Source: an uncultured Atopobium sp. (GTDB taxonomy: Bacteria > Actinomycetota > Coriobacteriia > Coriobacteriales > Atopobiaceae). From it: DNA of 30,367 nt. Positions 9,426 through 17,156 of the stretch are shown piece by piece (positions within the stretch are counted from its first letter, which is position 1; every line of letters begins with the position of its first letter). The notes beneath the pieces were generated by a model, which saw only the letters and a list, made by a program, of their open reading frames with translations, ran no database searches and was not told the origin of the DNA. The DNA lies in the NCBI GenBank assembly GCA_937990665.1, contig CALKRF010000009.1, positions 1 to 30,367 of the forward strand, given 5' to 3'. Made by a program: the position numbers and the translations under genes.

Positions 9426-9443
9426 GTTCATAAAAACATGAAC
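9426..9443. promoter_or_regulatory. Candidate DeoR operator upstream of the PTS operon
   Basis: GTTCAT-AAAAAC-ATGAAC is a perfect inverted repeat with the same half-site as other copies in this gap, including ATGAAC at 9484-9489. It lies on the PTS side of the divergent region. No convincing -35/-10 pair was found, so its position relative to a promoter is unknown. Confidence 0.45.
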
Positions 9444-9621
9444 ATTTGTATAGCTACTTGGACAAAAGATACGCTGAAAAAATATGAACAACTTTGATTA
9501 CTGTTTGAGTAAAATTGATTGAAGTTAAGAACGTTTCATGGCATATTATCAAGTTATTAAGACTTGTCATGAGGCGGCTTTGGGCCAATGTGTCTCATTA
9601 AGAGAAAGGCAAGGTGGTGCT

Positions 9622-10077
9622 GTGTTAAGTGATCTCCTTACCGAAGACCTGGTGCAGCTCAATGTTGTAGCTTCTAACTGGGAAGATGCAATTAGAAAGT
9701 CTGCGCAACCACTCGTCGATAACAAAAAAGTAACTGAGGGCTATGTTGATGACATCATTAAAGGTGTCAACGAACTTGGCCCTTATATTGTTATTACCGA
9801 GCATGTTGCCCTTCCACACGCACGCCCTGAGTCCGGCGCACTTGAGCCTGCAGTAGGCATTACCGTGCTTAAGGATTCCGTTGAGTTTGGCAGCAAAGAC
9901 AACGATCCAGTTAAGTTCCTTTTCCCACTTGCTGCAAAAGATAGTGAAGGCCACCTTAGTGCCCTTCAGTCTCTTGTTGAATTGCTGAGCGATCAAGATT
10001 TCTTTGCTCAGCTTGAAAAAGCTCAGTCACCAAAAGATGTTGTGGATCTTGTCCACACAAAGGAAGGTAGGTTGTAA
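9622..10077 (+). CDS. PTS EIIA component, ascorbate/mannitol-fructose type
   Basis: This is a soluble EIIA phosphocarrier of the PTS_EIIA type 2 fold (as in UlaC and FruA-IIA), passing phosphate from HPr to the IIB below. The phosphorylated His lies in LPHARP (His66 from this start). From GTG 9622 the protein has 151 residues, the usual size for a stand-alone IIA. This GTG has AAGG (9611-9614) about seven bases upstream, and MLSDLLTEDLVQLN is a typical start. An in-frame ATG at 9538 would add 28 residues without family similarity or a clear ribosome binding site, but cannot be excluded. The stop codon overlaps the IIB start (TAATG), showing tight coupling. Confidence 0.88.
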   Translation: MLSDLLTEDLVQLNVVASNWEDAIRKSAQPLVDNKKVTEGYVDDIIKGVNELGPYIVITEHVALPHARPESGALEPAVGITVLKDSVEFGSKDNDPVKFLFPLAAKDSEGHLSALQSLVELLSDQDFFAQLEKAQSPKDVVDLVHTKEGRL

Positions 10078-10376
10078 TGGCTGATAAGAAGTTCCACGCA
10101 CTGGTTTGCTGCCGTGCAGGCATGGGTTCTTCCATGATGCTCAAGATCAAGATTGACCAGGTCATCAAAGAGAATGATCTTCCAATCGAGACTGAGCACG
10201 GTAATCTGGATTCCCTGATTGGTTTCAATGGCGATCTTGTTATTACCATGTCTGACCTCACCGATGAGCTCAACGCTGACGATCGTGTTCCTTCTGCAGT
10301 TGGTATTACCAACATTGTCGACAAGGCAGAGATGAAGGAAAAGCTCACCGCTTGGCTCGCAGAGCACAACGCATAA
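10077..10376 (+). CDS. PTS EIIB component, ascorbate (UlaB/SgaB) type
   Basis: This 99-residue soluble protein carries a P-loop phosphocysteine motif VCCRAGMGSS near the N-terminus. Cys12 aligns with the phosphorylated Cys of UlaB, and the following SSMMLKIKIDQVI closely resembles E. coli UlaB. It receives phosphate from the IIA encoded immediately upstream and passes it to sugar bound by the IIC. Its ATG overlaps the IIA stop. AAGGAAGG just upstream serves as ribosome binding site. Substrate specificity cannot be told from IIB. Confidence 0.92.
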   Translation: MADKKFHALVCCRAGMGSSMMLKIKIDQVIKENDLPIETEHGNLDSLIGFNGDLVITMSDLTDELNADDRVPSAVGITNIVDKAEMKEKLTAWLAEHNA

Positions 10377-10435
10377 GCTCCCCTTTGTATCTTTTTGGCG
10401 GGAGTTTCTCGTCATACGCAACGCTGGTTGCCTTC

Positions 10436-10477
10436 GGCGAGAAGCTCTCGCCAAACCTTTGACAAGAGGTACTTGTC
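10436..10477 (+). repeat. Two hairpins in the IIB-IIC spacer
   Basis: GGCGAGA-AGC-TCTCGCC (10436-10452) and GACAAG-AGGTA-CTTGTC (10461-10477) are perfect inverted repeats in the 162-base gap between IIB and IIC. Neither is followed by a T run, so they look like mRNA processing or stability elements rather than terminators. The first shares the GGCGAGA core of the dispersed motif seen elsewhere in the window. Confidence 0.5.
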
Positions 10478-10538
10478 ACTTGATTGAGAGAACTTATCTG
10501 AGTAGGTTCGTCGGTTTATTTGCTGAAAGGGATTACGC

Positions 10539-11846
10539 ATGCTCAATGCAATTCTCATGCAGCTTAGAGACACAGCCGTCATCATGGGCATCATTGCTCT
10601 TGTCGGCCTCTTGCTGCAGAAGAAGTCCGCTGTGGACGTCTTCTCCGGAACTGTGAAGACCATTATTGGCTTCATGATCTTCAACATTGGTTCTAGCGCT
10701 ATGTCCGCTCAGGTCAACATCTTCAGCGACATGTTTAGTCGTGCATTCGCTGTTAAGGGCGTTGTAACCCAGGTTGAGGTCGCAACTGCTCTTGCACTGA
10801 ACACCTACGGTACCGAGGTTGCTCTTGTAATGGTCCTTGGCTTCATCATGAACCTTGTGTTTGCCAAGATTACCCCATTCAAGTCCGTCTTCTTGACTGG
10901 TCAGCACTTCCTGTACTTCTCCTGCGTACTTGCACTGGTCTTCATTGCTCTTGGTCTCCCAATGTGGGTCACCATTGTTCTTGGTGGCGTCATTCTCGGC
11001 TTCTGCGGTGCTGCACTGCCTTCGTTGTGCCAGCCATTCGTAAACAAGCTGGTTGGTGGAGACTCCATCGCAATCGGCCATTTCAACTGCATCGGTTATG
11101 CATTCTCCGGTTACGTTGGAAAGCTCTTTGCTAAGAAGAATGAACAGGACGGCGAGAAGGAAGCTAAGGAGCTTCCAGAGTTCTTCAAGCTCTTCAAGGA
11201 CTTTGTCTTCTCCGTTGCTCTCTTCATGATTGTTCTGTTCTACGTTGTTACTATTGCATGTCTTGTCACCGGTCACTTTGGCGACACCCTTGCAAACAAC
11301 AAGCCATTCACCAGCTATTTTGGTAACGATGTGTGGTGGATTTGGCCATTCCTTGCTGGTCTTCAGTTTGCTGCTGGTATGTCCGTTCTTGTTTACGGCG
11401 TCCGTCAGTTCATCGCTGAGATTACCGCTGCATTTGTCGGCATCTCCGAGAAGCTCATTCCAGATGCACGTCCTGCAGTCGACTGCCCTGCAATCTTCCC
11501 ATTTGCACCAAACGCTGTCATCATCGGCTTCATTGGCTCCTTCCTTGGCGGCCTTGTAGCAATGGCACTCATGGTTGCATTCCACAGCCCAACCATCATG
11601 ATTCCTGCAGCAGGCATCTGCTTCTTCTCAGGTGGTACTTGTGGTGTTTGTGGTTACGCTTACGGTGGATGGCGCGGTGCTCTTCTTGGCTCCTTCCTGG
11701 TTGGTATCTTCCTGACCGCCGGTCCTCTGATTCTCTATCCTGCATTTGCACAGCTGGGAATTGCAGAGGCATCCTTCCCTAACGTTGACTACAACATCGT
11801 TGGTTCTATCATCTACGGCATCGGCTCACTCTTTGGTCTTGCCTAA
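10539..11846 (+). CDS. PTS EIIC permease, ascorbate (UlaA/SgaT) type
   Basis: This 435-residue polytopic membrane protein matches the UlaA/SgaT family by length, by many hydrophobic segments and by conserved stretches I recognise from E. coli UlaA: TVKTIIGFM near the N-terminus, FLTGQH-like sequence, and RLIPDARPAVDCPAIFPFAPNAVI in the C-terminal third. It is the transport channel of the three-subunit PTS. AAAGGGA lies just before ATG 10539. The gene ends before a terminator at 11888. E. coli Ula proteins take up L-ascorbate, but the UlaD/E/F enzymes are absent here and different enzymes follow, so the substrate may differ. Confidence 0.92.
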   Translation: MLNAILMQLRDTAVIMGIIALVGLLLQKKSAVDVFSGTVKTIIGFMIFNIGSSAMSAQVNIFSDMFSRAFAVKGVVTQVEVATALALNTYGTEVALVMVLGFIMNLVFAKITPFKSVFLTGQHFLYFSCVLALVFIALGLPMWVTIVLGGVILGFCGAALPSLCQPFVNKLVGGDSIAIGHFNCIGYAFSGYVGKLFAKKNEQDGEKEAKELPEFFKLFKDFVFSVALFMIVLFYVVTIACLVTGHFGDTLANNKPFTSYFGNDVWWIWPFLAGLQFAAGMSVLVYGVRQFIAEITAAFVGISEKLIPDARPAVDCPAIFPFAPNAVIIGFIGSFLGGLVAMALMVAFHSPTIMIPAAGICFFSGGTCGVCGYAYGGWRGALLGSFLVGIFLTAGPLILYPAFAQLGIAEASFPNVDYNIVGSIIYGIGSLFGLA

Positions 11847-11887
11847 GCCTAGATTTCTGTAGTACCTACTCAGCTCTACGGTTTCTT

Positions 11888-11922
11888 AGGGCGCTCGTGG
11901 AAAGCCCGCGGGCGCCCTTTTA
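11888..11922 (+). terminator. Terminator after the PTS IIC gene
   Basis: AGGGCGC (11888-11894) pairs with GCGCCCT (11912-11918), followed by TTTT. It lies just before the next gene, so read-through may set the ratio of transporter to enzyme mRNA; that is inference. Confidence 0.75.
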
Positions 11923-11946
11923 AAAGCTTCACAACAAGGAAAAAAC

Positions 11947-12546
11947 ATGGCAGACGAGAAGAACAACAAAAGTGTTACTGAGTCAGTGCTTGGCGATATG
12001 TTTGGACTCAGCGTTGACAAACAGCCTGCTCCAGAGCTTCCCAAAGATCAGTTAGTTCTAGAAGTTCTTGAAGATAGAACTCGTTTGATGGTTCAGGGAA
12101 TTCTGTACTTGCTTATGGCGTTTGCTGCTCTTGCTCTGACATTTTTCTTTTGGGTTTATGCCAATGTAAGCGGCAATATTTTGGGTCTTGTTGGTGTTAT
12201 TGCAGGACTCACCATTACGTGGTTTGCGTCACGTGCCATGGGAAAGCGTTTTAGTCGTTTTGCCAGCGGTATTCATGTTATTGATTTTGGTCAGAAACAC
12301 GTATTTATCTTTGCAAAATCCGACAAGAGAAAAGCACTTGTCGTTCCTTATACCAAGATTAAAAGCTACAAGCTTATCCGACAGGGCAAGGCGCTGCGTC
12401 TGCTTTTTGAAGGCGCTTGGGTAAGCCATCCTTCAGGATTTGAATTTGTAGACATCAACCGTCCTTTTGTGGCCTCTACGCTTGATGAAATTCAGGAGCA
12501 GATTGAGCAGCTTATGGCTCAGCACAAGGTCAAAGAGACGCGTTAA
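11947..12546 (+). CDS. Small membrane protein of unknown function, two TM segments plus soluble C-terminal domain
   Basis: I do not recognise this 199-residue protein. Residues 1-45 are polar, two hydrophobic segments follow (about 49-71 and 76-95), and the last 100 residues are soluble and beta-rich (IHVIDFGQKHVFIFAK, VVPYTKIKSYKLIRQGKALRLLF), resembling the membrane-linked PH-like (bPH2/YcxB-like) arrangement. It ends in a charged helix. AAGGA precedes ATG 11947. It sits between the PTS IIC gene, from which a terminator separates it, and the SIS isomerase 56 bases downstream. A regulatory or membrane-scaffold role is possible, but nothing in the sequence proves it. Confidence 0.75.
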   Translation: MADEKNNKSVTESVLGDMFGLSVDKQPAPELPKDQLVLEVLEDRTRLMVQGILYLLMAFAALALTFFFWVYANVSGNILGLVGVIAGLTITWFASRAMGKRFSRFASGIHVIDFGQKHVFIFAKSDKRKALVVPYTKIKSYKLIRQGKALRLLFEGAWVSHPSGFEFVDINRPFVASTLDEIQEQIEQLMAQHKVKETR

Positions 12547-12602
12547 TTCATTGCACAGTAAGTGTCTTTGAGCGCTGCCTCATAGACAGATAAGGAGTTG
12601 TA

Positions 12603-13211
12603 ATGGCAACTGAAAAAGAGCAGGTTCAGGAGTTTCTCTCCATTGTGGGAAAGTCGCTTCATCAGTATGTAGAGAGCATTGATTTTGATGCGCTTTCTGC
12701 AGCTAAAAAGCTTATTTTGGATGCAGAGACAAAGGGTGGCCGTCTGCACGTAACCGGTATTGGTAAGCCAGGTCACGTCTCTGGTTATGCTGCATCGCTT
12801 TTCTCGTCAACCGGAACTCCAACCTACGAGCTTCACGGTACCGAGTGTGTCCACGGATCTGCTGGTCAGACTCGTCCTGGTGACGTGGTCATTGCTATTT
12901 CCAACTCTGGCGAGACAAGCGAGCTAAAGGCTACCGTTACCTGCCTTAAGAACGTTGGCGTGCACATTATTGCGCTGACCGGAAATCCTAACTCTTGGCT
13001 GGCAAACGAGGCAGAGGTTGCCCTTATTGCAGGCGTTGAGCAGGAGGGCGATTCCATGAACAAGCCACCACGCGCCTCAATTCTGGCTGAGATTATGGAG
13101 CTCCAGTGCCTCTCTATCCTGCTTCAAAACGAGTACGGCCTTAACCCAGAGCAGTACGTTAAGTGGCATCCCGGTGGAGCTCTTGGCGCGTCCATTCGCG
13201 AGGGCAAATAA
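12603..13211 (+). CDS. SIS-domain sugar phosphate isomerase, KdsD/GutQ-like without CBS domains
   Basis: The 202-residue protein is a single SIS domain. Recognisable segments are GIGKPGHVSGYAASLFSSTGTP, ELHGTECVHGSAGQTRPGDVVIAISNSGET and the C-terminal WHPGGALG, all matching the N-terminal half of arabinose-5-phosphate isomerases (KdsD/GutQ). The tandem CBS domains that follow in KdsD are missing, so it is about 120 residues shorter than that family. It most likely interconverts an aldose and a ketose phosphate produced by the upstream PTS; that is inference from context. AAGGAG (12592-12597) precedes ATG 12603. The next gene starts 38 bases downstream. Confidence 0.88.
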   Translation: MATEKEQVQEFLSIVGKSLHQYVESIDFDALSAAKKLILDAETKGGRLHVTGIGKPGHVSGYAASLFSSTGTPTYELHGTECVHGSAGQTRPGDVVIAISNSGETSELKATVTCLKNVGVHIIALTGNPNSWLANEAEVALIAGVEQEGDSMNKPPRASILAEIMELQCLSILLQNEYGLNPEQYVKWHPGGALGASIREGK

Positions 13212-13249
13212 CCCCAGATAAACACCGCAATACGTACAGAGGAGTTTGC

Positions 13250-14146
13250 ATGTCAACATTTAAGGGCGTTATTGTTCCTATGGTCACGCCGTTTAACCGC
13301 GACGAAGAGCAGTCTATTAACTACGAAGCAGCTGAGCAGCTGCTTGAAAAGCTCATCTCCGAGGGCGCTGACGGTATCTTTACGTTTGGTTCTAACGGTG
13401 AGTTCCACGTTTGTAACCCTGACGAGAAGATCAAGTTCTCCAAGTTTATTATCGAGAAAACCGCAGGTCGTCTTCCTGTTTACGTAGGAACCGGCGCTTG
13501 TTCAACAAAAGAGGCTCTCTATATGAGCCGTGAGGCAGAGGCAATTGGTGCAGACGCACTTTCTGTCATCAACCCTTACTTCCTGGGCATTTCTGACCAG
13601 CAGCTGGTTGAGTACTTCAAGACAGTTGCTGCAAGTGTTAAGATTCCTGTCCTTCTGTACAACATTCCTAAGGGTACCGGCAAAAATATCTCTAAAGAGG
13701 CAGTTGAGCAGCTGGTAACTATTGAGAATATCAAGGGTATTAAGGACAGTTCCGGAAACATTGATAACCTCAAGGAATATCTGGACGCTGCCGCTGGTCA
13801 CAACGTAGACGTGCTTGTAGGTTCTGATGGAAAGATCTCTGAGGCTCACGCTCTTGGTGCTCAAGGCACCATTGCTGGTACCGCCAACCTCATCACTAAG
13901 GTTGTCGTTGACCTTTGGAAGGCGCTTGAGGCTGGAAACACAGAGGAAGCAGCTCGTCTGCAAGCAGAGATTGAGCCAATTCGCGACATCCTTCACCTTG
14001 GAAGCACCCCTCAGACGCTTAAGCGTTCTCTTGAGCTTGCTGGATACCCTGTTGGTCCTGCTCGTTACCCTGTTACTGAGGTTGGAGAGGGTGTTGACGA
14101 GAAGATCTATGCAATGCTTGACCATTACGGAATTGCTCATAACTAA
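13250..14146 (+). CDS. DapA/N-acetylneuraminate lyase superfamily aldolase, probably sugar-acid type
   Basis: A class I (Schiff-base) aldolase of 298 residues in the DHDPS/NAL/KDG aldolase superfamily. The Schiff-base Lys is in IKGIKDSSGN and the catalytic Tyr in LLYNIP. The substrate loop is GSNGE, the family's GTTGE/GSTGE site. True dihydrodipicolinate synthases have an Arg after the YNVP motif that binds the aspartate semialdehyde carboxylate; here the sequence is YNIPKGTGKN, without Arg. With the operon context this argues for cleavage of a 2-keto-3-deoxy sugar acid rather than lysine synthesis. ATG 13250 has AGAGGAG upstream; longer in-frame starts would overlap the SIS gene without a ribosome binding site. 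Substrate unknown. Confidence 0.9.
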   Translation: MSTFKGVIVPMVTPFNRDEEQSINYEAAEQLLEKLISEGADGIFTFGSNGEFHVCNPDEKIKFSKFIIEKTAGRLPVYVGTGACSTKEALYMSREAEAIGADALSVINPYFLGISDQQLVEYFKTVAASVKIPVLLYNIPKGTGKNISKEAVEQLVTIENIKGIKDSSGNIDNLKEYLDAAAGHNVDVLVGSDGKISEAHALGAQGTIAGTANLITKVVVDLWKALEAGNTEEAARLQAEIEPIRDILHLGSTPQTLKRSLELAGYPVGPARYPVTEVGEGVDEKIYAMLDHYGIAHN

Positions 14147-14158
14147 GTATCAAAAATG

Positions 14159-14194
14159 ACGGGTTTCTCGCCAGCTCAATAGGGTAGAGCGAGA
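14159..14194 (-). repeat. Dispersed motif copy (TGGCGAGAAACCCGT), with partial hairpin
   Basis: The complement of 14159-14173 reads TGGCGAGAAACCCGT, the motif also found at 21126, 26670 and 29324. TCTCGC (14166-14171) has an inverted partner GCGAGA at 14189-14194. It lies in the 72-base gap between the two aldolase genes. Confidence 0.6.
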
Positions 14195-14218
14195 TACATT
14201 TACAAGGAGATGTTGTAT

Positions 14219-14869
14219 ATGAAGATGCAGAAAGCTGCTGTTTCTCAGGCACTGGTAGATACCTGTGCGTTTGCAGTTGTTCGCGTCCCAACAGTTGAGC
14301 GTGGTATTGAAATTGCTGAGGGTCTTGCAGAAGGCGGCGTTCATGCAATGGAGATTAGCTACACCCTGCCAAACGCAGGCGAGGTTATTGCTGCAATTAG
14401 AGAGCGTCTTGGCGACAAGATGATTGTTGGTGCAGGTACTGTTATGGAGCCAACAACTGCTCGTCTTGCTATTATGGCCGGCGCACAGTTCATCGTTGCT
14501 AACTGCGGATCTGATGAGGTTGCTCGTATGTGTAACCTGTATCAGATTCCTTACGCACCTGGTTGTACTACTATGACCGAGGCAAACCACAGTCTTGAGA
14601 TGGGCGCTGCCTTTATTAAGTGCTTCCCAATCTCTAATGTCTACGGCCCTGAGCTGGTCAACCTCTTTAAGACACCAACTCCTTGGATGCCTTTGATGGC
14701 TTCTGGCGGCATTAACCTTGATAACCTTGCTGAGTGGCTTGAGCGCGGCGTTGACTGCTGCGGTATGGGAAGCCTGCTTACCAAGGGTTCAAAAGAGGAG
14801 ATCGCAGCTAATGCAGCCAAGGTTCGTGCCATCATTGATGAGACACGTGCAAAGATGCAGACTGCGTAA
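14219..14869 (+). CDS. KDPG/KHG aldolase family protein
   Basis: This 216-residue class I aldolase belongs to the Eda family. The segments IVGAGTV, YAPGCTTMTEA and FIKCFPIS (containing the Schiff-base Lys) match Eda. In E. coli Eda the active-site stretch is VEVTLRT, with Glu45 and Arg49; here it is MEISYTLP, keeping Glu but lacking the Arg, more like the variant seen in 2-keto-3-deoxygalactonate-6-phosphate aldolase. The product is likely pyruvate plus an aldehyde or aldehyde phosphate. ATG 14219 is chosen over ATG 14210 because AAGGAG (14204-14209) directly abuts the latter but stands nine bases from 14219. It is the last gene of the PTS operon, followed by a strong terminator. Confidence 0.88.
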   Translation: MKMQKAAVSQALVDTCAFAVVRVPTVERGIEIAEGLAEGGVHAMEISYTLPNAGEVIAAIRERLGDKMIVGAGTVMEPTTARLAIMAGAQFIVANCGSDEVARMCNLYQIPYAPGCTTMTEANHSLEMGAAFIKCFPISNVYGPELVNLFKTPTPWMPLMASGGINLDNLAEWLERGVDCCGMGSLLTKGSKEEIAANAAKVRAIIDETRAKMQTA

Positions 14870-14894
14870 GTAACGTTTTTCTCGCGATTGTCAG

Positions 14895-14926
14895 ACCGCC
14901 TTTTCTGAAAAGAAGAGGCGGTTTTT
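14895..14926 (+). terminator. Terminator of the PTS/aldolase operon
   Basis: ACCGCC (14895-14900) pairs with GGCGGT (14917-14922), extended by A/T pairs in the loop, and is followed by TTTTT. Confidence 0.8.
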
Positions 14927-15017
14927 CTGTGGATGACCTGCATGACGTGTAACATACCTGCACTTTTGGTAAAATAAATTCTGTATCTGTCTCTTCGGAG
15001 TAAGAAAAGGAGCAACT

Positions 15018-16046
15018 GTGGCTAATCATTTTCGCACTGATGAGCAACAGGAGTCCTCGTTTGATGACCGTTTTGGGGTAATTTCTCAGGATGATCTTAA
15101 CCAGCTTGACCAGCAAGATGTTGTAGCTGATCAAGTTGAAACCCAGGACTTTTCTGCTGATGTGCCAGTGGCCCAGGCTGCTGAACCTGTAACAACTGTA
15201 TCTGATCCATTTGCTTCTGGAGCAGAAGCTGTACACGTGGTAACTGCTGAGCAGCAAAACAACCCTGAGCAGGCACCTCTTGACCGTGCAAAATTCTTTG
15301 CTGACCTTGCACAGAATGCACCACAGGTTGAGCGCACGGGCACTCCTACCATCTCTTTTAAGAGTGCCTCGCTTGTGTATCCATCGCAGCCAAATCGTCC
15401 AGCGCTGGATAACATCAGCGCTGATATCTACCCAGGTGAGTTTGTCTTTGTAGTTGGACACTCTGGTTCCGGTAAGTCATCTCTCTTGCGTCTTATCACA
15501 CGCGAGCAGAAGGCAACTCATGGACAGGTTATTGTTGCTGGTCAGGATCTTACACGTATGCGTAACTCCAAGGTTCCTTATCTGCGTCGTCAGATTGGTA
15601 CCGTCTTCCAGGACTTTAAGCTTCTGCCCGATAAGACCGTCTATGAGAATGTTTCCTTTGCACTTGAGTGCATTGGCAAACCTCGTCCTGTTATTGATAT
15701 TCAGGTTCCAGAGGTTCTGCGTCTGGTAGGCCTTGGTCAAAAGATGAGCGCTTACCCAGACCAGCTATCCGGTGGTGAGCAGCAGCGTGTTTCTGTTGCT
15801 CGTGCAATGGTTAACCGCCCACCACTGCTTATCTGCGACGAGCCTACGGGTAACTTGGACCCAGCAATTTCTCTGGGCATTATGAAGCTTCTTGACCGCA
15901 TTAATCGTGCAGGCACTACGGTTGTAATGGCAACACACGATCGCGAGATGGTTGATTCTATGCGCAAGCGCGTTATTGCACTTGAGGCTGGTCACATTGT
16001 CCGCGACCAGGAGAAGGGAGGCTATGGTTACTATGGGGCTCTCTAA
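15018..16046 (+). CDS. ftsE: Cell division ATP-binding protein FtsE with long N-terminal extension
   Basis: FtsE is the cytoplasmic ABC ATPase that, with FtsX, activates peptidoglycan hydrolases at the division site. The ABC domain starts near residue 107 (PTISFKSASLVYP): Walker A GHSGSGKSS (about 146-154), signature LSGGEQQR (about 250-257), Walker B LLICDEPTGNLD (about 270-281) and the switch His in MATHD. The first 106 or so residues are acidic and Gln/Asp/Ala-rich with no recognised domain, so the 342-residue protein is about 110 longer than usual FtsE. The start is GTG 15018 with AAAGGAG (15006-15012). ftsX overlaps its end by 23 bases, which supports the ftsE assignment over other ABC ATPases. 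Confidence 0.93.
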   Translation: MANHFRTDEQQESSFDDRFGVISQDDLNQLDQQDVVADQVETQDFSADVPVAQAAEPVTTVSDPFASGAEAVHVVTAEQQNNPEQAPLDRAKFFADLAQNAPQVERTGTPTISFKSASLVYPSQPNRPALDNISADIYPGEFVFVVGHSGSGKSSLLRLITREQKATHGQVIVAGQDLTRMRNSKVPYLRRQIGTVFQDFKLLPDKTVYENVSFALECIGKPRPVIDIQVPEVLRLVGLGQKMSAYPDQLSGGEQQRVSVARAMVNRPPLLICDEPTGNLDPAISLGIMKLLDRINRAGTTVVMATHDREMVDSMRKRVIALEAGHIVRDQEKGGYGYYGAL

Positions 16047-16959
16047 TTTTGGATATTCTCTGCATGAGGCCGGAAGCCACTTTAAAAGGAACTGGTCTAC
16101 CGCTCTTGGTGCAATCGTAACCATCTTCTTGTCACTGTTCATTATCGGCCTGTTTATTCTTGGCTCTGCTCTTATCGAGAACATGGTAGGAAGTGTCGAG
16201 AACCGCGTTACTATCCAGGCATTTCTTTCGGATGACGCAGATCAGGCCGCAGTAACTGCTTTCCAGCAAGAGGTTCAAAGCTGGGATACCGTTGAGTCTG
16301 TAACTTATAAGAGCAAAGAGCAGGCTCTTGAGGAGTACCGCACCACCATGAGTTATCGCAATGCTTCTGATGCGGTTTCTGCTCTTGATGGCCAGAATCC
16401 AATTCCTGCATCTCTTGTGATCAAACTCAAGGATCCTAAGGATGTTCAAGACGTTGCCCAGCGTATTGCCTCTTCATCATCTTTTGCAGCCATTGCAGAT
16501 AATAAGAGCAATCCGTCTGGTGATGTTCAGTATGGTCGCGAGACCGTTGAGCGTTTGTTTAGCGTAACAGCATACATTCGCATTGGCGCTATTGGCCTTG
16601 TTGGACTTCTGGTGTTTGTTGCCTTTGTCTTTATTAACAACACCATTCGCCTTGCTATTAATGCTCGTCGTCGTGAGATTGCCATCATGCGTCTGGTCGG
16701 CGCATCTAACAGCTTTATTCGTGGGCCATTCCTTATGGAAGGTGTGCTTGAGGCGGTTATTGGTGCTCTTCTCGCCATTGTCGTTTTGGTTGTTGGAGCC
16801 CACATGCTTCTCCCGGTTATGGCAGAAAGCATGACCTTCTTGACCTTTGCTATTCCAACAACGGTCATGCTGGGCATGAGTGGCCTTCTGTTGCTCTTAG
16901 GTTTGCTTCTGGGACTCTTTGGCTCTGCTATTGCTATGGGCCGCTATCTGAAGGCATAG
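16024..16959 (+). CDS. ftsX: Cell division permease-like protein FtsX
   Basis: A 311-residue membrane protein with FtsX topology: one N-terminal TM helix (about 22-48), an extracellular domain of about 130 residues (IQAFLSDDADQAAV through the SNPSGDVQYGRETVERLF region) and three C-terminal TM helices. The cytoplasmic loop INARRREIAIMRLVGAS is the conserved coupling motif to FtsE. In actinobacteria FtsEX stimulates a NlpC/P60 hydrolase such as RipC; no such gene is in this window. ATG 16024 and ATG 16033 both follow AAGGGAGG (16014-16021); I give 16024. The gene overlaps ftsE and ends in TAG before a terminator. Confidence 0.93.
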   Translation: MVTMGLSNFGYSLHEAGSHFKRNWSTALGAIVTIFLSLFIIGLFILGSALIENMVGSVENRVTIQAFLSDDADQAAVTAFQQEVQSWDTVESVTYKSKEQALEEYRTTMSYRNASDAVSALDGQNPIPASLVIKLKDPKDVQDVAQRIASSSSFAAIADNKSNPSGDVQYGRETVERLFSVTAYIRIGAIGLVGLLVFVAFVFINNTIRLAINARRREIAIMRLVGASNSFIRGPFLMEGVLEAVIGALLAIVVLVVGAHMLLPVMAESMTFLTFAIPTTVMLGMSGLLLLLGLLLGLFGSAIAMGRYLKA

Positions 16960-17037
16960 TAACTAAGCAACCTGGTGCTTCAATTGTCAAAGTGAAGTAT
17001 CAATTAAGAAAGTTTTTTGCATAAAGATTGCAAGGTA

Positions 17038-17070
17038 AGACCTCGTGAATACCGTTCACGGGGTCTTTTT
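17038..17070 (+). terminator. Terminator after ftsX
   Basis: AGACCTCGTGAA (17038-17049) pairs with TTCACGGGGTCT (17055-17066) with one mismatch zone, followed by TTTTT. Confidence 0.8.
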
Positions 17071-17156
17071 GCGTTAAACGGTATTTACCAATTTGCAGGT
17101 AGAATGATATTTTTAAGGGTGAATTGTTAGGCCACGTACTTGAATAGGGGCCAAGT

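Noticed and set aside
10533..11585. 350-codon minus-strand frame opposite the PTS IIC gene
   Set aside because: It is antisense to a strongly supported membrane protein gene. The translation is an unstructured His/Asn/Glu-rich sequence.
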